A DNA stretch of 27,899 bases from GW2011-AR18 sp038046085 (GTDB lineage: Archaea; Nanobdellota; Nanobdellia; SCGC-AAA011-G17; GW2011-AR18): NCBI GenBank assembly GCA_038046085.1, contig JBBSWW010000037.1, positions 1-27,899 on the forward strand, read 5' to 3'. The notes under the pieces are model-generated. The model saw only the letters and a program-made list of their open reading frames with translations. It did not search any database and had not been told where the DNA came from. The translations under genes and the position numbers were made by a program. Shown one piece after another: positions 18,630-26,374 of the stretch; positions within the stretch are counted from its first letter, which is position 1, and each line of letters starts with the position of its first letter.

Positions 18630-21600
18630 CCAGATTCTTTACTTGTTTAGCATGAGCCATGATGAATTCTTTTCTTGGTTCAACATTCTCTCCCATCAAA
18701 ACAGTAAACATTTTTTCTGCTATTATTGCGTCTTCAATTGTAATTTTTTTCATACTTCTTGTTTCAGGATTAATTGTTGTCTCCCAAAGTTGATCAGGAT
18801 TCATTTCTCCAAGACCTTTGTAACGTTGTATACTTACTCCGCTAGCATCTTCACCCATTTCTTTCAATATTTCTTCTTTTTCTTTATCATTCATTGCATA
18901 GATTACTTTCTTTCCTTTTTTTATCTGATATAACGGTGGCATAGCAATATACAAATAACCTTGTTCTATAATTGGCTTCAAATATCTGTAAAATAAAGTC
19001 AAGAATAACGTAGATATATGCGATCCATCAACATCTGAATCTGCCATTAAAATAATTTTATGATATCTTAGTTTATTAATGTTGAATTCTTCACCTACAC
19101 TACAACCTAATGCAGAGATTAACATAGCTAATTTATCACTTGTTAAAACCTTATCTAATCTTGCTTTTTCAACGTTTAATATTTTTCCAAATATAGGTAA
19201 AATTGCTTGATTTTCTCTTGCCCTTGCTTGTTTTGCACTATTATGTACAAAAACTCCACTAGCTAGAGCAAAATTATGTGTTCCTGAAACTTCAAGATCA
19301 TAAACATCAACTTTATTTTTTAAAGGAATGATTTTCTTTATTTTATGGTTATAATTTTTTACTGCTTCAATCATTTGTTGTTCATTACCATTAAAGAACC
19401 TATCTAAAAAAGTTGAATATTTCAATAAATTTTTATTTTTAACTTTTATATTTCTTCTTATAATATCATATTCTTTTAAAATCCCATCTTCATCTAACTC
19501 TTTCATTAATTTAATTGTATAATGATAATAAATTTTATTATAAGCTTCTTTTCTTTTCTTTCTGAATTCTGGAGTCCATTGTTCTTTTGTTTTTTCTTTT
19601 CTCCATTCTAATAACTCTTTATCATTCCATTGTGATTCAGATAATTTAGAAATTAACTTTCTAGCTTCAGGATGCTTTTTGAAAAATATTCTTACTTTTT
19701 CAGATTGTTTTTCTTTATTTTTCTCATCAGCCCAATATTCTTTTTGATTTTTATTTAATAATTCATTATTTTTATTTCTATATTCTTCATTTGAATTATA
19801 AAAATCTAAAAATTTCTTTGCCATATATTTTTTATATTCATCATTTTTCCATTGTTTTTTAGCATTATTACTAAACAATTCTGATTTTTCTAAACTTTTT
19901 AATCTGGCTTTATTTCTAAATGCTATAGTCCTTTTTGTTGCTGTAGCTTTACTTTGTGATTCTGCTGTAAGCATTGTTTTATGAATGTTGTCATTATGAT
20001 ATTTAATATGTGCTTCTTTACTCATTCTTAAAATATTTTCAGGATTATTATTTAGTTTATTAAAGTCAACATGATGTCTTATATTTCCACTATTTTTTGA
20101 ATAAACTCCTTGTTCTAAATTGTAATCATCACTTAGGATGTGGGTAAAAACCCATTTATTTTTATAGGAATCATAAACCATTTCATAACCTGAAATAGTT
20201 ACCCTTCCCTCAATTTTTGATAATTTTCTATTTAATGGTGCAATGTTTAATTCAGGATTTAATTTATTTGCTTCAATATATTCTCCGTTACTTAATCTAA
20301 ATTTGTGATCTGGCGTACAAATAAGTTCTTCATTATTATCTAAAATAACTTTTATAACCTCAGCATCTTTTTTAGTTAATCTTGGATTTTTTATTAAAGC
20401 AATTTTAATTGAACTATCGTCATTTAATGTATAACAATAGTTTTTCTTTCCTTCATTATGTTCTTCAACTAATTCTTTAAATGTTAAGTTTCTCCCGTCG
20501 ACCAAAGCAACTTTTGTTTCTCCAGACCAACAGCCTCCCGCTGAATCTCCCTCGACAATAAATATTTCACATTTAGCTGGATCTCTTTCCTGACAGTCAG
20601 CTAATTTTCCTGGAAGACCTGCTCCTGATAAAGCTCCTTTTCTTCTTGTCAATTCACGAGCTTTTCTTGCTGCTTCTCTTGCCTGAAAAGCATTAACACA
20701 TTTTTCAATAATTATTTTTGCAACACCAGGATTTTCTTCAAAATAACCAGATAAATAATCGAAAGTCATACTATCAACCATTCCTTTTATTTCTGAATTT
20801 CCTAATTTTGTTTTTGTCTGTCCTTCAAATTGCGGATTCTGAACTTTCAAAGAGATTATTGCTGTTAATCCTTCTTTGATATCTTCACCAGTCAAACTAA
20901 CATCAGATAATTTTTTCTTTTTAATATAATTATTAACAACTCTGGTTAGTGCAGTAGAAAAACCAGTAACATGAGTTCCACCTTCATGTGTATTAATATT
21001 ATTTACAAAACTAAAAACACTCTCACTATAACCATCGTTCCATTGTAATGCTGCTTCAACAATAGTATCTTCATTTTTTTTATTCATGTAAATTACATCT
21101 TTGTTTAAAATTTCTTTTCCTTCATTCAAGTATATTACAAATTCTTTAATTCCTTCCTTATATAAGAAAACTTTTTCTAAATTTGGAGATTCTCTTTCAT
21201 CTATAATTGTAATTTCTAATCCTGGATTAAGGAAAGCTAATTCTCTAACTCTAGATGATAATAAATTAAAATCATAAACTGTTTCTGTGAAAATTGTATT
21301 ATCTGGAGTGAAAGTAACAGAAGTTCCTGTATGTTCAATAGGACATTCTGCAATAACTTTTAGTGGATATAATGGTTTTCCATATTCATATTCCTGAATG
21401 AAAATTTTACCTTTCTGTTTTACTTCAACAATTAATTTTTTACTTAAAGCATTAACAACTGAGACTCCTACTCCGTGCAAACCACCAGAAACTTTGTATG
21501 AGTTCTTATCAAACTTACCACCAGCATGTAAAATTGTCAAAGCAACTTCAACACCTGAAATATTCTCATCTGGATGGATATCAGTAGGGATACCTCTGCC

Positions 21601-21843
21601 ATTATCTATAACAGTAATTGAATTATCTGGATGAATTATTAATCTTATTTTAGAACAGTGATTAGCTAAATGTTCGTCTATACTATTATCTAATATTTCT
21701 TTAACTAAGTGATGAAGACCTCTAATATCTGTACTTCCTATGTACATGCTTGGTCTTTGACGAACTGCTTCTAAACCCTTTAAAACTTTGATATTTTCAG
21801 CTGAATAATTACTGTTTTCCTGAGTTGTGTTTTGATTTTCCAT
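18622..21843 (-). CDS. gyrB: DNA gyrase subunit B, intein-containing precursor
   Basis: A 1073-residue precursor: 437 residues of N-extein, a 431-residue intein and 205 residues of C-extein, giving a mature GyrB of about 642 residues, the common short form. The GHKL ATPase motifs are intact: EILDNSIDEH, VIDNGRGIPTDIH and SGGLHGVGVSVVNAL. The transducer loop QTKTKLGN is present. The TOPRIM motif EGDSAGG (Glu431) is directly followed by the intein; after it come SAKQARARENQAILPIFGKILNVEKARLDKV, the metal-binding DSDVDGSHI and the terminal RYKGLGEMNPDQLWETT. With GyrA it forms the A2B2 enzyme that introduces negative supercoils using ATP. gyrB and gyrA form an operon. A 20-base imperfect palindrome lies 93 bases upstream of the start. 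Confidence 0.97.
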   Translation of the reverse strand: MENQNTTQENSNYSAENIKVLKGLEAVRQRPSMYIGSTDIRGLHHLVKEILDNSIDEHLANHCSKIRLIIHPDNSITVIDNGRGIPTDIHPDENISGVEVALTILHAGGKFDKNSYKVSGGLHGVGVSVVNALSKKLIVEVKQKGKIFIQEYEYGKPLYPLKVIAECPIEHTGTSVTFTPDNTIFTETVYDFNLLSSRVRELAFLNPGLEITIIDERESPNLEKVFLYKEGIKEFVIYLNEGKEILNKDVIYMNKKNEDTIVEAALQWNDGYSESVFSFVNNINTHEGGTHVTGFSTALTRVVNNYIKKKKLSDVSLTGEDIKEGLTAIISLKVQNPQFEGQTKTKLGNSEIKGMVDSMTFDYLSGYFEENPGVAKIIIEKCVNAFQAREAARKARELTRRKGALSGAGLPGKLADCQERDPAKCEIFIVEGDSAGGCWSGETKVALVDGRNLTFKELVEEHNEGKKNYCYTLNDDSSIKIALIKNPRLTKKDAEVIKVILDNNEELICTPDHKFRLSNGEYIEANKLNPELNIAPLNRKLSKIEGRVTISGYEMVYDSYKNKWVFTHILSDDYNLEQGVYSKNSGNIRHHVDFNKLNNNPENILRMSKEAHIKYHNDNIHKTMLTAESQSKATATKRTIAFRNKARLKSLEKSELFSNNAKKQWKNDEYKKYMAKKFLDFYNSNEEYRNKNNELLNKNQKEYWADEKNKEKQSEKVRIFFKKHPEARKLISKLSESQWNDKELLEWRKEKTKEQWTPEFRKKRKEAYNKIYYHYTIKLMKELDEDGILKEYDIIRRNIKVKNKNLLKYSTFLDRFFNGNEQQMIEAVKNYNHKIKKIIPLKNKVDVYDLEVSGTHNFALASGVFVHNSAKQARARENQAILPIFGKILNVEKARLDKVLTSDKLAMLISALGCSVGEEFNINKLRYHKIILMADSDVDGSHISTLFLTLFYRYLKPIIEQGYLYIAMPPLYQIKKGKKVIYAMNDKEKEEILKEMGEDASGVSIQRYKGLGEMNPDQLWETTINPETRSMKKITIEDAIIAEKMFTVLMGENVEPRKEFIMAHAKQVKNLDV
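19240..20532 (-). other. GyrB intein with HNH-type homing endonuclease
   Basis: A 431-residue intein (precursor residues 438-868) at EGDSAGG|S in the TOPRIM active site, the site of the Synechocystis GyrB intein. Its N-terminal CWSGETKVALVDGR, block B CTPDH, block F DVYDLEVSG and end HNFALASGVFVHN closely resemble that intein, whose endonuclease has been described as HNH family. Here IRHHVDFNKLNNNPENI (about 151-167) with His175/His179 is the nuclease core, followed by a long series of Trp/aromatic-anchored helical repeats (about 227-340). All splicing residues (Cys1, Thr-x-x-His, His-Asn, Ser+1) are present. It is clearly related to the GyrA intein of the same operon. Confidence 0.93.
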
Positions 21844-21935
21844 AGAACCTTGTAAAATGCGTTTTTAAGCCTTATAACCTCATTATATTCATATTAATAA
21901 GATATTTTTTGAGTATATATAGCTTTCTACCTGTA

Positions 21936-21955
21936 AAACGTGTTTAAACATGTTT
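21936..21955. promoter_or_regulatory. 20-base imperfect palindrome between gyrB and the 22051 operon
   Basis: AAACGTGTTT followed by AAACATGTTT, two ten-base half-sites symmetrical except for one pair. It lies almost midway in the 207-base divergent region, 93 bases from the gyrB start and 95 from the start at 22051. The symmetry and position suit an operator for a dimeric regulator of one or both operons. No matching regulator is identified. Confidence 0.45.
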
Positions 21956-22050
21956 ATGAGCCGTATAAAGGCATTTTATTTAAAAAAATTAACACTTTTT
22001 CATTTACTAGATGGTAGTCATATTTATTAAGTTTATTAGATAACATTTTT

Positions 22051-22521
22051 ATGATGAAAATTAGAAATTCAATGATAGGAATAATAGCCTCACTCTGTTT
22101 TGCAATTAACCAAATAAATGCCCAACCATATATTCCACAAATAAATAATTTAAAGTCATATATTGAAAGAAATGACGGAAATACAGGCACTCCAAATGAC
22201 GGAGCTGTTTCTTTAGAGGAACATATGTTTACTTATATAACAATGATAACAGGTGGATGTAATGAGAAGAAAGGAATTTATGGATCTGAACTTTATAGAT
22301 TAGGAATATGTAAAGTTGTAAACAGAGAAGAACCCAATCAGGAATATTCTAATGCAGGTGAGATATTACAGATATTTATAGAAAGAGAGGGGGAAGAATA
22401 TAATAGATATTATGATGTAAACAGAGATGGAATAATTACATTAAAAGATGATTTAAATAAAGACAACAGAATAGATAATAGAGATAGATTATTGTCTCCA
22501 GGAAGAGTTGCACAAAAATGA
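22051..22521 (+). CDS. Secreted EF-hand-like (dockerin-type) calcium-binding protein
   Basis: A 156-residue exported protein. The N-terminus MMKIRNSMIGIIASLCFAINQINA is a Sec signal peptide with likely cleavage before QPY. The mature part has two cysteines (GGCNEK and GICK). A C-terminal calcium loop DVNRDGIITLKD matches the 12-residue EF-hand/dockerin pattern (Asp at 1, 3-5-type ligands, Gly at 6, Asp at 12), followed by a second acidic loop DLNKDNRIDNRD. An earlier NDGNTGTPNDGAVSLEE may be a degenerate third loop. It may be an extracellular or surface protein; partner unknown. It is the first gene of a three-gene operon: its stop overlaps the next start by four bases (ATGA). Either of the two adjacent ATGs may be used. 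Confidence 0.72.
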   Translation: MMKIRNSMIGIIASLCFAINQINAQPYIPQINNLKSYIERNDGNTGTPNDGAVSLEEHMFTYITMITGGCNEKKGIYGSELYRLGICKVVNREEPNQEYSNAGEILQIFIEREGEEYNRYYDVNRDGIITLKDDLNKDNRIDNRDRLLSPGRVAQK

Positions 22522-22781
22522 ATCTCGTTAGTTTAGTAAACAAATTTATTACAATATGTCATGGTTTAAAGCCAGAGATAACTGAAGAGGAAGGATTTCT
22601 TTATAGAACAAGATATGACAATCTCCCAAGAGTACATACCACTACAAGAGTTATAATATCTACTGATGTAAAAAAATATAGACACCTAAGAGATGGTAGT
22701 TATGTTGCTGTAAGATGTAGAATATTAAAAAGAGATGAATATGGGATAGAGTATGAGGTTAAATCAATAATAGAAATATGA
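22518..22781 (+). CDS. Small beta-rich protein of unknown function, 87 residues
   Basis: I do not recognise it. After a short helical start (MNLVSLVNKFITICHGL) the sequence alternates like a small beta barrel: GFLYRTRYDNLPRVHTTTRVIISTDVKKYRHLRDGSYVAVRCRILKRDEYGIEYEVKSIIEI. The DGSYVAVRCRILKR stretch resembles the strand-turn-strand of nucleic-acid-binding OB-like or translation-associated barrels. The basic residues fit RNA or DNA binding, but this is inference. Four-base ATGA overlaps tie it to the EF-hand gene upstream and the PIN gene downstream, so all three are probably made from one message. Confidence 0.65.
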   Translation: MNLVSLVNKFITICHGLKPEITEEEGFLYRTRYDNLPRVHTTTRVIISTDVKKYRHLRDGSYVAVRCRILKRDEYGIEYEVKSIIEI

Positions 22782-23122
22782 AAACAATAATACTTGACAC
22801 AAATTTCTTGATATATTGTGCAAAATATAAGATAGATTTCTTTAATGAACTAGATAGGATATGCTTGTTCCCATACCATATAAAAATATTGGACACAACA
22901 ATAAAAGAGTTAGAAAAAGTAAAACCAAAAGAATTAGGATTGATAAAAAAATTAATAACAGGAATTGAGATACTGAAAGCCCAAGAGTCTTATGTTGATA
23001 CAGAACTAATAAGATTAAGCAGAGATGGGGCTATAATAGGGACAGAAGATAACTTATTAAAAAAACAATTAAAAGATAGAATAATCACAGTAAGACAGAT
23101 GAAATACCTTGAACTTAAGTAG
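22778..23122 (+). CDS. PIN-domain ribonuclease (archaeal FCF1/VapC9-like)
   Basis: A 114-residue single PIN domain. Acidic active-site residues are Asp7 in ILDTNFLIY, Glu44 in TIKELEKV, Asp74 in YVDTELIRL, and the acidic pair at 90-91 in GAIIGTEDNLLKKQLKD, where homologues have TND/TQD. PIN domains are magnesium-dependent ribonucleases. In archaea this stand-alone type is often encoded near translation and RNA-polymerase genes and is related to the rRNA-processing factor FCF1/Utp24 as well as to VapC. Here rpo7 lies 3.2 kb downstream, beyond the amidase cassette, which could mean the cassette was inserted into an ancestral PIN-rpo7 arrangement. No antitoxin-like partner is obvious; the upstream 87-residue protein is not a typical VapB. 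The stop codon is TAG. Confidence 0.82.
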   Translation: MKTIILDTNFLIYCAKYKIDFFNELDRICLFPYHIKILDTTIKELEKVKPKELGLIKKLITGIEILKAQESYVDTELIRLSRDGAIIGTEDNLLKKQLKDRIITVRQMKYLELK

Positions 23123-23180
23123 TTATTTATAAGTAGTAACAAATAATAAGATTTATAAATTTAAACCTATTAAATATTAT

Positions 23181-23803
23181 ATGAATAATAACAATAAATT
23201 AGAGGAAATAGAATTTTTAGGATTAAGAATGTTAAAGCCAGATTATTCCCTAAGACTAGACAGATTAGAAGAAAACAAAGAACCATATAACAAAGCAATT
23301 ATTCATCATTCAGGATCAAAAGACCATACATTTGAAGAATTAGTATCTTTACATCTCGATAGAGAGAGGATGGGAGCTGTAGGGTATCATTTTGTGATAG
23401 ACCAAGAAGGAAACATATATTATACAAGAGATTTAAAATTTAAAGGCGCTCATGCCTACCCTAATACAGGAAAAGTAGGAATAGGGTTTTTATCAAGTTT
23501 TGATCTTAAAGAACCAAATAAGTATGAAAGAGAGGCTTTAGAATATTAAAAGAAGCTATAACAAAAGCAACTGGAATAGATGAATTTATAGGACACAATC
23601 AGGATCAGGTATTAGAACTAAAAAGAAGGCACAGAGTAGAAACAGAAATTACTGATAGAATATGGAGTCCTAAATCATTAAAAGATTTTGAAAAAGCAAA
23701 ATGTGAGTTATTAGTTCTTCCCGGAACTTCAGGTTATAGAACAGAAGTTGAAAGACTAAAAACTTGTCCTGGAATAGAAACTTATAGGCAAGGTATGATA
23801 TGA
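23181..23803 (+). pseudogene. N-acetylmuramoyl-L-alanine amidase (Amidase_2/PGRP-like), frameshifted
   Basis: The first frame (23181-23549) gives the N-terminal two thirds of an Amidase_2 fold: AIIHHSG with a zinc-ligand His, VGYHFVIDQEGNIYYTRD with the catalytic-type Tyr, and KGAHAYPNTGKVGIGFL with a second His. It then hits TAA at 23547. One base out of phase, 23546-23803 continues exactly as the family should: LKEAITKATGIDEFIGHNQDQ (the GH-N third ligand region), for 85 residues, ending in a TGA that overlaps the next start as ATGA. One missing T in TATTTAAAA (read as TATTAAAA) explains the break; the intact protein would be about 207 residues. Such enzymes cleave the lactyl-Ala bond of peptidoglycan or sense it. 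There is no signal peptide. This is either a sequencing error or a real recent mutation. Confidence 0.8.
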
Positions 23804-24639
23804 AAAACATTGAAAAATTCTTTAATGAAAAATTGATGCAACTTAGAGATAAAATGAAAACAGATTTAGGAACTGAATTAAAAGTTGCATTTTATGATCT
23901 AAAAACTGGACAAGCTTATGATATTTCTGGAAATGAAATTGGATGGGCTGCATCAATGATAAAAGTCCCCGTATTAGTAGCAACTTTTAGAGAGATAGAT
24001 AGAGGAATGAGTTTAAATGAAAAGTTAGACATAGATCACAGATTCACATTAGATCCAACATCAGAAGTTAGTGCTAGACCTCAAGGAAGTACTATAACAA
24101 TTGATGAATTATTAAACTATATGATATTAGCATCATGCAATGAATCAACCAATATGTTAGGAGATAGAATTGGGATAGAAAGAATAAATGCGACTATGGA
24201 TGAACTCGGTTGTCCAAAAACAAAGATTAGTCATCTCTTACATGTTGGCGCATCTTTAGTATATGAAGGAATAGATGGAACATCGTCTAATACAACCACA
24301 GCAATAGAAATGACAAAATTAATGGCTAAAATATATAATAATCAAACAGCATCTGAAACATCATCAGAGCAGATGAGAGCTATACTAGAGAATAGACCAG
24401 AAATAGAATACAGAAGACCAAATGTTAATGGATTTTTAAAAACTTTCTTACCTAGAGGCACTATTGTTGGGTGTAAAGCAGGATTGTTAGAGGAAGATGT
24501 AATGGAAACTGGAGTTATAAATAGTGATTATGCGCTTACAATAATGATAAATAAAATACCATCAGGATTAATAACAAAAAGTATTCCATTAATAGGCAGG
24601 ATCTCAATGAGGATATTTGAAGAATATTATAAAAAATGA
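23800..24639 (+). CDS. Serine hydrolase of class A beta-lactamase/DD-peptidase fold
   Basis: A 279-residue protein with the three active-site motifs of the serine beta-lactamase/penicillin-binding fold: Ser52-Met-Ile-Lys55 (WAASMIKVPVLVA), Ser112-Cys-Asn114 (ILASCNESTNML) and Lys226-Ala-Gly228 (VGCKAGLL). The helix TSSNTTTAIEMTKLM is also typical of class A enzymes. The omega-loop glutamate (ExxLN) needed for beta-lactam deacylation is not visible, so a peptidase, esterase or transferase role is as likely as beta-lactamase. There is no signal peptide, unlike bacterial counterparts, suggesting a cytosolic substrate. It overlaps both neighbours by four bases (ATGA), placing it in one operon with the amidase-like and carboxylate-amine ligase genes. 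Confidence 0.87.
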   Translation: MKNIEKFFNEKLMQLRDKMKTDLGTELKVAFYDLKTGQAYDISGNEIGWAASMIKVPVLVATFREIDRGMSLNEKLDIDHRFTLDPTSEVSARPQGSTITIDELLNYMILASCNESTNMLGDRIGIERINATMDELGCPKTKISHLLHVGASLVYEGIDGTSSNTTTAIEMTKLMAKIYNNQTASETSSEQMRAILENRPEIEYRRPNVNGFLKTFLPRGTIVGCKAGLLEEDVMETGVINSDYALTIMINKIPSGLITKSIPLIGRISMRIFEEYYKK

Positions 24640-26315
24640 CAAAAAAAGTAATAATTGGGATAGAGAATGAATTTGAATTAAGGCATAGAACTATAGGAGT
24701 AAAAATAGACGGTAAACTAGTAGTAGATAGAATAATTGATAATATCAAAATACCATATTTTAGAAGATCATCAGGCAATTTTAGATTGGCAACAGGCGGA
24801 TCTTTTTATATTGATGGAAATGAACCAGAAATAACAACAGCACCATATTTATTAGAAAAGGGAGCAGTAACAGCAGTAGCAACAAACCTTGTAGAAAATA
24901 GAAATGTCTTAGTAGATGCAATAAATGTAATGAGTGAGGTAAAAATTTATCAACTAGATGGATATTCAGCACATTATAATTTCACAACCCCGCAATCATT
25001 AGAATCTGAACATTACAGAAGAGATTTATCAAGAGTTTTAGCATTAACTGTTAATCCAGCACTACAATTATTAGTAGAAAATAGGCATAGTAGTGGAGTA
25101 ATGTTTAGGTATAGAGCGGATGGTAGAATAGAAATCTGTGCAGATTATATTTCCAATATAGATGATATAGTAACAGCAGTAGGATTCCAAGCAGGGATGT
25201 TAACAAGAATAGATGATTGGGTGAAAGATGGAGCGACAATAGAAGATGTACAAACAATATTAGGATACAAACTATTAGGAACCCCAGAAAAATCAGCAAG
25301 TAGACCTGGGTATACCCTTAAAACACCAGATGTAATAAAAAAAGGAAGAAAAGCAGTCTTAGAGGTTGAGAATAAAGGAAAAGTGCAAAATATGACTGCA
25401 CAAGAGTTATTGTAGCATTATCATGAAATATTTGGAACATCACTAGATGAAATATTAACAAATGAAGAAAGAGAGTTAGTAAGACAATCTATAGATGGCA
25501 GTAGAACTATGCCTATAGACCATAAAGGATATCCATCTGCATATCATAATGTTCAAACTATAAAAGTAGATCCAAAAAAAGCGGAGGCACCCCTAATGAT
25601 GGCATTGGGAAGAGCAACTAGGGAAAGAACAATAGATGATGTTCAGTTAATAACAACAGGTATGACATGGCAAGAGGTTAATTTAAGCGCTGATGGAAAA
25701 GTATTAAGAGTACCAATAGATGACCTAACAGCATTTGACAAGGCAATAGAAAGTCATCCAGAGATATTCAAGAGATTAATAGAAGGGAAATTAACACCTG
25801 ATGACGTAGAAAAACTAAAAGCAGTAGGGATATTAAATCCTGAAGAATTTGGAAGAAATATCGGAAATGTACCCGCATCACTGACACAGGTTTATTCATA
25901 TCAAGGAGAAGTAGAATTCCCAACAGAATGGAATAGAAGACAAGAAAGAGCTAGAATAGAATATACTCAATCTTTACCACATAATATATTGGGAATTTTT
26001 AATGAAGCATCAAGCCTGAGAGACTATAGAATAAATAATTTTGAACACATTATAGATAAATATAAAAGCATTAAAAATAAAAATTTTGAATTAAATATAA
26101 TAAATAAAGGATTAAAAGATTATAATTTTAATAACTTTAATTATATAATAGAAGAAAAAAATATTTTTAATATAAAAAAATCTTCAAAAATTGAAAGACA
26201 AGTAGAAATTTATAATAGTTTAATTGAGATACTATATGATTCAAATAGTCCAACTGAAGATTTAGCACAGGAAAATTTTATCCTAAGAAAGTTTAAAGAA
26301 AAAAAAGACCGATAG
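24636..26315 (+). pseudogene. Carboxylate-amine ligase of the glutamine-synthetase/GCS superfamily (Dop/amidoligase-like), with in-frame TAG
   Basis: Frame 24636-25415 encodes 259 residues, ends at TAG (25413-25415), and continues open in the same frame to 26315, giving 559 residues if the TAG is read through. Residues after the stop (HYHEIFGTSLDEILTNEERELV) continue the helical context smoothly. Superfamily features: IGIENEFEL (Glu10, Glu12, metal/ATP site), GGSFYIDGNEPEITTAP (residues 54-70, like the NGxRxYVDxxHPEYS block of Dop/PafA and the dgS…E block of amidoligases), GYSAHYNF (His113), and MFRYRADGRIEI. Such enzymes join a carboxylate to an amine, or reverse this for Pup. The C-terminal 270 residues are unassigned, and the last 80 are far richer in Asn, Ile and Lys. 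The family is a moderate-confidence call; GCS or another amidoligase is possible. No Pup-like gene is seen. Confidence 0.6.
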
Positions 26316-26374
26316 AATACCCATTCGAAGAGTCACCAAAACATTTAAAAAGCATACATTATAACCATTTAAAA

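Noticed and set aside
17124..20532. LAGLIDADG homing endonuclease in the inteins
   Set aside because: No LAGLIDADG-like motif is present; the conserved core is HH…N…H, typical of HNH enzymes.
23800..24639. True beta-lactamase conferring drug resistance
   Set aside because: The omega-loop glutamate motif is not visible and there is no signal peptide, so this activity cannot be supported.
25413..25415. TAG as a pyrrolysine codon
   Set aside because: TAG serves as the ordinary stop of the PIN gene (23120-23122) and of this same frame at 26313-26315, and no pyl genes are visible.
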